A DNA stretch of 64,000 nucleotides. Source: an uncultured Eggerthellaceae bacterium (GTDB lineage Bacteria; Actinomycetota; Coriobacteriia; Coriobacteriales; Eggerthellaceae). Of the stretch, positions 52,065 through 59,675 are shown piece by piece (the stretch's first letter is position 1; every line of letters starts with the position of its first letter). The notes under the pieces were generated by a model, which saw nothing but the letters and a program-made list of their open reading frames with translations, ran no database searches and was not told the DNA's origin. Position numbers and translations under genes: made by a program. The stretch spans positions 75,527 through 139,526 of the forward strand of contig CAJUQH010000004.1 in assembly GCA_910588095.1 (NCBI GenBank), written 5' to 3'.

Positions 52065-52150
52065 TGCAATCTGCTCCTTCGGGCGGTGCGGTCAATTCCC
52101 ACCGAGGAAGAAGCCCTGATGTTCCAAGCGAGGTCGCTTTGGCGAAAGAG

Positions 52151-52330
52151 GAGGGCATCCGCCTCAGTCGCCAAACTGCAAGATGCAACAAACCAAGAAA
52201 CGAGTTCTAGGAACAAGCTGATCTCGAAAGCAGATGCCCTCTTCAATGCTTGTTCCAACTTGAGCGATTGGAAACGTCTTATTCAGTTTGTTGCACGCTT
52301 TCCTCACGAAAAGCCGCAGTTTGGCAACTG
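52151..52330 (-). ncRNA. Structured 5' leader with pseudoknot, copy B
   Basis: On the minus strand: P1 52316-52330 with 52165-52179 (15 bp, one G-U), P2 52286-52295 with 52184-52193 (10 bp perfect), P3 52248-52256 with 52210-52218 (9 bp perfect) closing a 29-nt loop. The loop carries GAGGGCATC (plus 52233-52241), complementary to GATGCCCTC at plus 52151-52159. The three helices have different sequences from copy A but the same order and spacing (29-nt P3 loop, 10 nt between P1 core and pseudoknot strand); the pseudoknot is identical. This is the pattern expected of a conserved RNA structure. Confidence 0.65.
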
Positions 52331-52332
52331 AG

Positions 52333-52362
52333 ACTATAGCAAAGCCCGCACGCGCCGCGCAA
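52333..52362 (-). promoter_or_regulatory. Promoter of surface protein B
   Basis: On the minus strand TTGCGC (plus 52357-52362), 18 nt, TATAGT (plus 52333-52338). The P1 core helix begins 7 bases downstream of the -10 box, exactly as in copy A. Confidence 0.6.
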
Positions 52363-52516
52363 GGCCCGAACTTGGAGAATCAATGAAACCCCGGTTCAGG
52401 CAGTCAATCACGAGCTCTCAGTGCGCGTGTTTCCCACCCGAGCGCTTCCCCATTCCCTTGAGGCTCCAACCACCAGCCACTGAGAAGCAAGGCAAAGCAC
52501 CTTCGCACGCGCGCAT

Positions 52517-52548
52517 AAAAAACGGATGCCGGCACAAGGCCGGCATCC
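52517..52548 (-). terminator. Intrinsic terminator of groEL
   Basis: GGATGCCGGC-CTTGT-GCCGGCATCC-GTTTTTT on the minus strand, 30 bases after the groL stop. Confidence 0.92.
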
Positions 52549-52579
52549 ATTCGAGTTAGCAAGTTGTAGCAGGTCGCTA

Positions 52580-54208
52580 CTAGTACATTCCGCCGCCACC
52601 CATGGCGCCAGCCAGGGCGCTCAGGTCGGGACCCTCGGAGGGGATCTCGTTGATGGTGGCCTCGGTGATGAGGATGAGCGCCGCCACGGATGCCGCAGAT
52701 TGCAGCGCGGTGCGGGTGACCTTCACCGGGTCGTTCACGCCCATCTCGATCATGGTGCCGTACTCGCCGGTAGCGCAGTTCAGGCCGTCGCCCTTGGGCA
52801 GGCTCTTCACCTTCTCCACCACCACGGAGCCCTCGAACCCAGCGTTCTGGGCGATAGCGCGCATGGGCGCCTCGATGGCCTTGCGGATGATGTCGATGCC
52901 CACTTCCTCGTCCTTGTCGGCAGCCTTCAGCTTGTCCAGCTCGGGCAGGGCGTCCACCAGGGCCACGCCGCCGCCGGCGACGATGCCCTCCTCGACAGCC
53001 GCGCGCGTTGCCTGCAGCGCGTCCTCGATGCGGGACTTCTTCTCCTTGAGCTCAGACTCGGTGGCAGCGCCCACCTTGAGCACGGCCACGCCGCCGGAGA
53101 GCTTGGCCAGGCGCTCCTGGAGCTTCTCGCGGTCGAAGTCGGAGTCGACGCGGTCGAGCTCGGCCTTGATCTGGCCGATGCGAGCCTCGATGGCAGCCTT
53201 GTCGCCCGCGCCGTCGACGATGAGCATGTTGTCCTTGGTCACCTTCACGGTCTTGGCGGTGCCCATGGTCTCCATGGTGGCGTCGGCCAGGGTCATGCCG
53301 AAGTCCTTGTCGATGACCTGGGCGCCGGTGACGGCGGCGATGTCCTCGAGGATGCGCTTGCGGCGGTCGCCGAAGCCGGGGGCCTTAACGGCAACCACGT
53401 TGAGGGTGCCGCGCAGCTTGTTCAGCAGGATGGTGGACAAGGCCTCGCCCTCGACATCCTCAGCCACGAGGAACAGCGGGCGGCCGGAGCGCATGATCTC
53501 CTCCAGCAGCGGGATGAACTCCTGGATGGTGGACACCTTCTGGTCGGTGAGCAGGATGTAGGGGTCCTTCAGCACCGCTTCCATCTTCTCCATGTCGGTG
53601 GCCATGTAGGGGCTGATGTAGCCGCGGTCGTACTGCATGCCCTCGACGATGTCCATCTCGATGCCGAAGGTCTGCGACTCCTCGACGGAGATGGCGCCGT
53701 CCTTGCCGACGGCCTTCATGGCCTCGGCGATCTTGTCGCCGATGACGATGTCACCGGCGGAGATGCGGCCAACGTTGGCGATCTGCTCCTGGGAAGCCAC
53801 CTCGGTGGCGTCAGCCTTGATGGACTCGACGATGGCCTCGGTGGCCTTCTCGATGCCACGGCGGATGCCCAGCGCGTCGGCGCCGGCGGTGACGTTCTTC
53901 AGGCCCTCGGACACGATGACGTCGGCCAGCAGCGTGGCGGTGGTGGTGCCGTCGCCGGCAACGTCGTTGGTCTTGACGGCCACCTCGCGCACCAGCTGGG
54001 CGCCCATGTTCTCTACGGGATCCTCCAGCTCGACTTCCTTGGCGACGGTCACGCCGTCGTTGGTGATGAGGGGGGCGCCGTAGGACTTCTCGAGCGCCAC
54101 GTAGCGGCCCTTGGGGCCGAGGGTCACCTTGACCGCGTCGGCCAGCTTGCTGACGCCGGCAGCCAGGCCGGAGCGGGCGTCGGCGTCGAATTTGATTTCC
54201 TTAGCCAT
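52580..54208 (-). CDS. groL: Chaperonin GroEL (60 kDa)
   Basis: ATP-dependent chaperonin forming double heptamer rings. The 542-residue product has the ATP-binding GRYVALEKSYGAPLITNDGVT region, VAGDGTTTATLLAD, the apical-domain PYILLTDQKVSTIQE segment, and AATESELKEKKSRIEDAL. The tail is short, GAMGGGGMY, instead of repeated GGM units. AAAGGA precedes the ATG. It lies 195 bases after groES, a long spacer with structure. Confidence 0.97.
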   Translation of the reverse strand: MAKEIKFDADARSGLAAGVSKLADAVKVTLGPKGRYVALEKSYGAPLITNDGVTVAKEVELEDPVENMGAQLVREVAVKTNDVAGDGTTTATLLADVIVSEGLKNVTAGADALGIRRGIEKATEAIVESIKADATEVASQEQIANVGRISAGDIVIGDKIAEAMKAVGKDGAISVEESQTFGIEMDIVEGMQYDRGYISPYMATDMEKMEAVLKDPYILLTDQKVSTIQEFIPLLEEIMRSGRPLFLVAEDVEGEALSTILLNKLRGTLNVVAVKAPGFGDRRKRILEDIAAVTGAQVIDKDFGMTLADATMETMGTAKTVKVTKDNMLIVDGAGDKAAIEARIGQIKAELDRVDSDFDREKLQERLAKLSGGVAVLKVGAATESELKEKKSRIEDALQATRAAVEEGIVAGGGVALVDALPELDKLKAADKDEEVGIDIIRKAIEAPMRAIAQNAGFEGSVVVEKVKSLPKGDGLNCATGEYGTMIEMGVNDPVKVTRTALQSAASVAALILITEATINEIPSEGPDLSALAGAMGGGGMY

Positions 54209-54280
54209 GAGTTAGCTTTCCTTTCGAATGGTCACGTTCAAGCAGAGGGAATGACAGGCGCGTTGCAAGCGAGCGAATCG

Positions 54281-54359
54281 TCGTGAAGGCCCTGGAACCT
54301 TGAGCTAAGCAGCCTGGGTTGCGCTGCACGAGAAAGGCTCCGAGTCCTGAACGGCGAGG
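54281..54359 (-). ncRNA. Structured groES-groEL spacer with similarity to the gap-pgk spacer
   Basis: The spacer has GTGAAGGC (54283-54290) and CCTGAACGGCGAGG (54346-54359). The gap-pgk spacer has GTGAAGGC (38391-38398) and CCTGGAACGGCAAGG (38433-38447) in the same order and strand, around different central arms. It may be a shared RNA element or a short dispersed repeat; the similarity is partial. Confidence 0.35.
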
Positions 54360-54382
54360 CGCCGCTTAGAACGTGCCGTCGT

Positions 54383-54417
54383 CAGTAGTGGAGCGAACCT
54401 TGCTTACTCCACTACTG
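54383..54417 (-). repeat. Hairpin across the groES stop codon
   Basis: CAGTAGTGGAG (54383-54393) and CTCCACTACTG (54407-54417) are perfect 11-bp complements with the groES stop codon in the loop. It has no T-run and so could attenuate or stabilise rather than terminate, setting the groES/groEL ratio. That role is inference. Confidence 0.55.
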
Positions 54418-54691
54418 CGTAAATGTCGTCGGCGCGGAGAATGAGCACTTCCTCGCCGTCCAGCGTTATCTCGGTGCCGCCGTACTTGCCGTAGATGACC
54501 TTGTCGCCCACCTTCACCGGCATGGGCAGGTGCTTGCCCTCCTTGTCGAGCTTGCCCTCGCCCACGGCCAGCACGGTACCGGTCTGGGGCTTCTCCTTAG
54601 CGTCCTTCGCCAGGTACAGGCCCGATGCCGTGGTGACCTCGGCCTCGTCTTGCCGCAGGATGACGCGGTCGCCCAAAGGCTTCAGATTCAT
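54404..54691 (-). CDS. groS: Co-chaperonin GroES (10 kDa)
   Basis: Caps GroEL as a heptamer. The 95-residue protein has KPLGDRVILRQDEAE, the mobile loop TTASGLYLAKDAKEKPQ, and the C-terminal GTEITLDGEEVLILRADDIYAVVE. It is the first gene of the heat-shock operon, with CIRCE 88 bases upstream of the start. Confidence 0.97.
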   Translation of the reverse strand: MNLKPLGDRVILRQDEAEVTTASGLYLAKDAKEKPQTGTVLAVGEGKLDKEGKHLPMPVKVGDKVIYGKYGGTEITLDGEEVLILRADDIYAVVE

Positions 54692-54778
54692 AACGCTGCC
54701 TACCTTTCTTGCTGTCGCTTTAACCGCGCCTCGAACGGCGCGTGCGTTACCTTGGTTAGCCCTCGTTCGAGGGTGCTG

Positions 54779-54805
54779 CTAGCACTCATGCTGATAGAGT
54801 GCTAA
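54779..54805 (-). promoter_or_regulatory. CIRCE operator for HrcA upstream of groES
   Basis: On the minus strand TTAGCACTC, nine bases, GAGTGCTAG: one mismatch from the CIRCE consensus. It predicts repression of groESL by HrcA (not in the window) at normal temperature. Confidence 0.93.
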
Positions 54806-54815
54806 ACGAGAATCT

Positions 54816-54843
54816 ATGATACCAAGGCTCAACAAGATTGCAA
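54816..54843 (-). promoter_or_regulatory. Probable groES promoter
   Basis: On the minus strand TTGCAA (plus 54838-54843), 16 nt, TATCAT (plus 54816-54821), directly upstream of CIRCE, as expected for an operator at the start of transcription. Confidence 0.5.
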
Positions 54844-54967
54844 GCGGCAAGCTGAATATCCGCGGCGTGCGCACAATACCTTTACCCGTCCGTCAAGGCT
54901 GCGAGAGCGGGCGCAGGTTTCCTGCCAGCGCTGGCGGGAGGATGCGCCGCCGAAGGGAGGGCGACCC

Positions 54968-56143
54968 CTAAGAGTGCTTGGCCTCGTAGGCCTTGCGGAA
55001 CAGCGAGGCGCCACGCGGCTGTTTGGGCAGCTCGATGAGGCGCGGGGCCACGTCGGCCAGCTCGCTGGTGGGCACCGTGGGCGACACCGTCACGCTATGG
55101 CGCAGGCACACGTCGGCGCACAGGCCGCACGCGGTGCAGTCGGCCGCCTGGAACTCGGCGTACTGGCGCTGCGGGTCGTCAGGCTGCTCGAACGTGGAAC
55201 GGCGCAAGGCGCCGGTGGGGCACGCCAGCAGGCACACGTCGCAGCCGGTGCAGGTGGACGCATCGATGGACACGGTGCCGAACAACCGCGTGGTCACCAG
55301 GCGGCCGTCCGGCTCGCCGTGGGCGCACAGGGCGTCGAGCACCTCCAGGTTGCGCGTGGCCTCGAAGGGGGCCGCTGCGCCGCCGGGCGACAGCATGCGG
55401 TCGCGCAGGGTGTCCAGCGTGCGCTGCTTCGACTGGTTGAGCACATCGTCGATGGCCTGCTCGGCAGCGGTGCGCGCCATGTTCTTGGCGTAGCCGCCCG
55501 CGCGCGTGAACAGGCGGCGGCGCTCGGAGCCGCGCACGGCGCGCTCGTCGGCCGCTTGGGCGCACGGCGGGAAGCGCTCGGTGCGCCCGAAGGGCGCCGT
55601 CAACCCCCAGGCCGCGAGCAGCGCCGACGCGCCCTGCACCGCTGCGTCGATGGCGCCTTCCGCAGCGCCGTACTTGCAGGTGGCGCAGCCGCCGTCCACC
55701 AGCAGCACCTCGTTGGCACCCCCCTGGGCCGCCAGCGACACCAAGGCCGCCTCGGTCACGCGGGCCAGGCACGGCACCTCGGCGAAGCGCTCGGGGTCGC
55801 CCGTCTTCTGCGCGGCCTTCCGCGCGCAAGCCAGCACCGCTACGCCGTCGCACAGCGCCGTGGTGCGCGCCAGCGCGAGCCCCACGTCCTGGGCGAGCGG
55901 CCGCGTGCCCACCAGGGCGGAGTTCGGGCACGCCCCGATGCATGCGCCGCAGTTCACGCAGGCCAGCGGGTCGATTTCCAGGGTGTTGGCGCCTATGCTG
56001 ATGGCGTCGGCCAAGCAGGCGTCAGCGCAGCGGCGGCACGTGGCGTTGCGGTTGCGCACGGCCACGCATCGGTTGGGCAGCAGCTGCACCGCCCCGGCCT
56101 GCAGCGACTCGGCGACGCCCAGTATGTCGGCCAGCGAAGGCAT
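54968..56143 (-). CDS. Multi-cluster 4Fe-4S ferredoxin-like protein
   Basis: A 391-residue soluble iron-sulfur protein with two pairs of CxxCxxCxxxCP motifs. The N-terminal pair (CRRCADAC then CVNCGACIGACP, about 36-75) and the C-terminal pair (CTGCDVCLLACP then CTACGLCADVC, about 293-350) flank a middle region with additional Cys (VDGGCATCKYGA). It resembles polyferredoxins that serve molybdoenzymes or respiratory reductases. It follows mobBA by 15 bases on the same strand, suggesting a link to molybdoenzyme maturation or electron supply; the partner is not in the window. Confidence 0.85.
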   Translation of the reverse strand: MPSLADILGVAESLQAGAVQLLPNRCVAVRNRNATCRRCADACLADAISIGANTLEIDPLACVNCGACIGACPNSALVGTRPLAQDVGLALARTTALCDGVAVLACARKAAQKTGDPERFAEVPCLARVTEAALVSLAAQGGANEVLLVDGGCATCKYGAAEGAIDAAVQGASALLAAWGLTAPFGRTERFPPCAQAADERAVRGSERRRLFTRAGGYAKNMARTAAEQAIDDVLNQSKQRTLDTLRDRMLSPGGAAAPFEATRNLEVLDALCAHGEPDGRLVTTRLFGTVSIDASTCTGCDVCLLACPTGALRRSTFEQPDDPQRQYAEFQAADCTACGLCADVCLRHSVTVSPTVPTSELADVAPRLIELPKQPRGASLFRKAYEAKHS

Positions 56144-56158
56144 CGTGCGCTGCGCCCG

Positions 56159-57493
56159 CTATTCGCCCAGGTAGGAATCTTCGATGCGCTTGAGCTCCTC
56201 GGGCGTGTTGGCGTTGATGAAGCAGCCACCGCGCGGCTCGGCCTCGAGCACGCGGTCCTGCGAGAACTCCACCACCTTCACGGCGGGGTCGCTGAAGAAC
56301 GCCTGGGCGCGCTTCTCGTGGGCGTCCAGCGCACGGCGCACGGCAGCCAGGCACGTCTCGCGTCGGTACAGCCCGTGGAACGGCTCGAAGCCGTGCTGGT
56401 TCACGGGCACCACCACATCGGCGCCGGTCTCGGCCATGCACAGGCTCTCGGCCACCACCAGACGCCCGCTGGCGAACACCATGTCGCAGGCCACCACGGC
56501 CACGTACGGGTTGCGCGCCGACGACAGCGCCGTGTACAGCCCGGGCAGCGCGCCGCGGAAGTCGAAGGCGTCGGGCACCAGCTTGATGGCAAGATCAGGG
56601 TACATCTCGGCCAAGAAGCCCAGGTTGTCGCCCTCGTTGGTGGTTATGATGAGCTCATCGGCCACGGGCGCCAGGCGCTCCACCAGCCGGCAGATGAGCG
56701 GCCGCCCCGCAAAGGGCACCGTGGCCTTCGACTGGCCCATGCGGCGGCTCTCGCCGCCCGCCTGGATGACCACCGACACGCGCGGCCGCACGAAGCGCTC
56801 CTCCAGGAAGCGGCAGATGCCCGCCACGTCATCGAAGTCGAACGCCGGTATGTTGAAGATGGCGGCCGCCTCGATGGCCTCGGGGATGTCGGTGACCACA
56901 GCCACCGTCTCGGCCGTGGGCAGCTTGTTGGCCAGGTCGGCCGCGACGGAGCCTTCCGCAGCCCCTTCGGCGTCAAGGGCTGCCGCCTCGGCCACCGCTG
57001 CCGGCAACGGATCGCCGCCGGCCGCCTGGGCCTGGGCGCGCGCCTGCTGGATGAAGTCAGTGCCCAGCGACCAGCCGGCCCGGGCGCCCTCGATGAACGC
57101 GTTGGCCACGTTGACGTCGGCGGCGTTGCCCGCGCGCATGACCTCGATGGTGGGCAGGCCGCTCTTGCGGTAGCCCTCCACCACGATGATGTCGTGGCCA
57201 GGCATCGAGCGCACGATGTCCTTGCACTCCACCTCGGCCGTGAGCGTGCTGATGCGCGCCAGCAGGTCGGGTGACGCGATGACCGTCTCGCTGGCGCCGG
57301 CCGCACGATGGCGGTAGGAGTCCTTGCCAGGGTAGTCCACCTCGATGCCCAGGTGGGAGTGATGCTTGATGGAGCCCACGTCGTGGCCGCGCTCCACCAG
57401 CGCGGCGATGAGCTTCTCGATGAGCGTGGTCTTGCCCGAGTTGTGGCGGCCCACCACGGCGATGGCGGGGCTGGGCACGGGGACGTTTATCAT
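56159..57493 (-). CDS. mobBA: Fused MobB-MobA molybdenum cofactor guanylyltransferase
   Basis: MobA attaches GMP to molybdopterin; MobB is an accessory GTP-binding protein. In the 444-residue fusion the MobB part has Walker A GRHNSGKT (15-22) and DIIVVEGYRKSGLPTIEV. An Ala/Gln/Glu-rich insert (about 150-185) interrupts the end of MobB. The MobA part has the nucleotide motif QAGGESRRMGQSK (244-256) and later VAVVACDMVFAS. The order is MobB then MobA. Its ATG overlaps the maf stop by 4 bases. It implies that the organism makes the bis-MGD cofactor. Confidence 0.92.
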   Translation of the reverse strand: MINVPVPSPAIAVVGRHNSGKTTLIEKLIAALVERGHDVGSIKHHSHLGIEVDYPGKDSYRHRAAGASETVIASPDLLARISTLTAEVECKDIVRSMPGHDIIVVEGYRKSGLPTIEVMRAGNAADVNVANAFIEGARAGWSLGTDFIQQARAQAQAAGGDPLPAAVAEAAALDAEGAAEGSVAADLANKLPTAETVAVVTDIPEAIEAAAIFNIPAFDFDDVAGICRFLEERFVRPRVSVVIQAGGESRRMGQSKATVPFAGRPLICRLVERLAPVADELIITTNEGDNLGFLAEMYPDLAIKLVPDAFDFRGALPGLYTALSSARNPYVAVVACDMVFASGRLVVAESLCMAETGADVVVPVNQHGFEPFHGLYRRETCLAAVRRALDAHEKRAQAFFSDPAVKVVEFSQDRVLEAEPRGGCFINANTPEELKRIEDSYLGE

Positions 57494-58191
57494 GCGCGCT
57501 CGCTTTCTGCGGGTACGGGTGCGGAAGGGGCCGGGGCGTCGGCCGCATTCTGGGGCGCCAGCTCGGGGAACTCGCGCAGCAAGCGGCCCACCGGCAGCCC
57601 GATGATGGTGTCGAGCGCGCCGTCGTAGCCCTCCACCAGCGCCGCGCCCTCGCCCTGTATGGCGTAGGCGCCGGCCTTGTCGAACGACTCGCCCTTGCGC
57701 AGGTAATCGGCTATCTCGTCGTCGGCGAGCTCGCGGAAGCGCACCCGGCTCTTGTCGACGAACGTGCGGAAGCCCACCGACAGCTTCTCGGGGTCGGGGG
57801 CGGCTATCATCCAGCATGACACCGCCGTGAGCACATCGTGGGCGCTGCCCGACAGCGCGCGCAGCATGCGCTTAGCGTCGTCGAGGTTGCGGGGCTTGCC
57901 GAATATCTCGCCGTCCTTCACCACCATGGTGTCGGATCCCAGCACCATGAACATGCCCACCGGGTTCTCGGCCAGCAGCTCTTGGACCACGGCGCCCGCC
58001 TTGCGCTCGGCCAGCTTCTTGGCGGCTTCTTCGGGCATGGCCAGCTGGTCGGGATCCAGCGCCTCGTCGACGGGGTTGGCCGGCGGCCGCACGGTGAAGG
58101 CCATGCCGGTAGCGGCCAGCAGGTCGCGGCGGCGCGGCGATGCGCTGGCTAGGATGACCTCGAGGGCCAGGGGGTTCTGCTCGGTCGTCAT
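57490..58191 (-). CDS. maf: Maf family nucleotide pyrophosphatase
   Basis: Hydrolyses non-canonical or modified nucleoside triphosphates. The 233-residue protein has the family start VILASASPRRRDLLAATGMAF, the catalytic SDTMVVKDGEIFGKPRNLDDA region, and AGAYAIQGEGAALVEGYDG near the end. A 20-residue Ala/Pro tail is extra. AGAAGGG precedes the ATG at 58191. It lies between tilS and mobBA. Confidence 0.94.
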   Translation of the reverse strand: MTTEQNPLALEVILASASPRRRDLLAATGMAFTVRPPANPVDEALDPDQLAMPEEAAKKLAERKAGAVVQELLAENPVGMFMVLGSDTMVVKDGEIFGKPRNLDDAKRMLRALSGSAHDVLTAVSCWMIAAPDPEKLSVGFRTFVDKSRVRFRELADDEIADYLRKGESFDKAGAYAIQGEGAALVEGYDGALDTIIGLPVGRLLREFPELAPQNAADAPAPSAPVPAESERA

Positions 58192-58283
58192 AGGTTCCCT
58201 TCTGCCGCCCCGCTGCTGCGCGTGCCGCGCGGTCACGGGGCCTCGGGGGCGGGTGGCCGGCGCCGGGCCGGCAAGCTTACATT

Positions 58284-59660
58284 CTAGCGCGTTTCGGTGC
58301 GTTTGCGCCGGGCGCGGAAGGCCGCCATGGGCTCCACGCGCACGCCCTTCTTGTTGGCGCTCACCGCCAGGTTGCCCTGGATGTTGGCCACGTAGCCGCC
58401 CACGGGCGCGCCGGTGGCGCCGAAGCCCGCGAGCACCGCCTCCACCGATGCGGCGTCGATGCGCTCGTCGGCGCCGAGCATGGCCTTCAGCAGCCGATGG
58501 GCTGCGCGCCGCTGCAGCGGCTTGGGCACGGTGCCGAACGAGGGCTTTAGCAGGAAGCCTTCCGTGTAGGCGGCGTCGTCGAGCGGGGTTGCGGAGGCGG
58601 CTCCCGGCGCGGCCGGCCCGGCGGCAGGGGCTTCCGCGGCGGCTCCTTCTCTGCCGTTGGCGTATCCGCTGGGGCCTTCCGCAGCGCCTTCCCCACTTGC
58701 ACCGCGAGCGGCGGAGCCTTCCGCACCTTGCACAGCTTGCCCCACGGGCACCGCGTGGGCGGCGATGGCCTGACCCGCCATGGTGTCGAGCATGTCGTCT
58801 TCCTCGGCGATAAGGTTCATGGTGCGCACCAGGTTCTCGGGCATGCGCGGGTTCCACGCCTTGGCCTGGGGCACCACCTCGTGGCGCACGTAGGCGCGGA
58901 AGCGGTCGGTGTGGGCGTTGGTGGCGTCCTCGCGCCAGAGCGCGCCCTGGCTGTCGCGCACGCAGGGGGCGTCGGGCGTCGGGGCGGCGTCGGCAGCAGC
59001 GGCGCGAGCCTTTATATAAGTGCGCAGCTCGTCGCGGGTGGCGTCGAGCAGCGGGCGGGCCACCGGGCCGTTGCGATAGAGCATGCTGCGGAAGCCGCCC
59101 GGTCCGGTGCCCACGATGGAGCGCATGTAGAAGCTCTCGATGCGGTCGTCGACAGTGTGGGCCGTGAAGATGCGCGCCTCGGAAAGCGGGCAGCCCTCGT
59201 GAAAGGCCATGGAGCGCAGGGCCTCGTTGGCGGCCAGATAGCGCTCGCTGCGGGCCACCGCCTCCACGTTGCCGCCGGTGCGCTGCACCTCGCCCGCCAC
59301 GTCAACCTCGCAGGCGAACAGCGGGATGCCCAGCGCCTCGGCCAGCGTGGCGACGAACTGCGCATCGCCGTCGGCGTCGGCGCCCCGCAGCTGGTGGTTC
59401 ACGTGCAGCATGGCTAGAGGGCCCAGCTCGCCGGCGTCGCGCAGCTCGGCGGCCAGGTAGGCCAGCGCCGTGGAGTCGGAGCCGCCGGACACCATGAGCA
59501 GCACCGCCGCGTCGGGCGCGGCCAGCTGGTGCTCGGCCAGGGTGCGGCGCATGCGGTCGATGACGGGGGTTGCGTGGGCGGAGTGGGCGGCGCGGCCAGC
59601 GGGCGCAGACGGCGCGTCAGGCGCGATGGACGCGGCGGGCGTAGCGGGCATGTCAGACAT
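58284..59660 (-). CDS. tilS: tRNA(Ile)-lysidine synthase
   Basis: Modifies C34 of tRNA-Ile(CAU) to lysidine, an essential step. The 458-residue protein has the PP-loop SGGSDS (58-63), HVNHQLRGADADGD, the HTVDDRIESFYMR segment and RPLLDATRDELRTYI. An Ala/Gly/Glu-rich insert of about 55 residues (around 300-355) splits the C-terminal part, and the N-terminus has a 40-residue Ala/Pro extension. GGAAGGAG precedes the ATG at 59660. No hpt or ftsH follows, unlike in many genomes. Confidence 0.92.
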   Translation of the reverse strand: MSDMPATPAASIAPDAPSAPAGRAAHSAHATPVIDRMRRTLAEHQLAAPDAAVLLMVSGGSDSTALAYLAAELRDAGELGPLAMLHVNHQLRGADADGDAQFVATLAEALGIPLFACEVDVAGEVQRTGGNVEAVARSERYLAANEALRSMAFHEGCPLSEARIFTAHTVDDRIESFYMRSIVGTGPGGFRSMLYRNGPVARPLLDATRDELRTYIKARAAAADAAPTPDAPCVRDSQGALWREDATNAHTDRFRAYVRHEVVPQAKAWNPRMPENLVRTMNLIAEEDDMLDTMAGQAIAAHAVPVGQAVQGAEGSAARGASGEGAAEGPSGYANGREGAAAEAPAAGPAAPGAASATPLDDAAYTEGFLLKPSFGTVPKPLQRRAAHRLLKAMLGADERIDAASVEAVLAGFGATGAPVGGYVANIQGNLAVSANKKGVRVEPMAAFRARRKRTETR

Positions 59661-59675
59661 GGCAGCGCTCCTTCC

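Noticed and set aside
54779..54805. Inverted repeat near groES as a terminator
   Set aside because: It matches the CIRCE operator (9-9-9 arrangement) and lies at the transcription start side of the operon.
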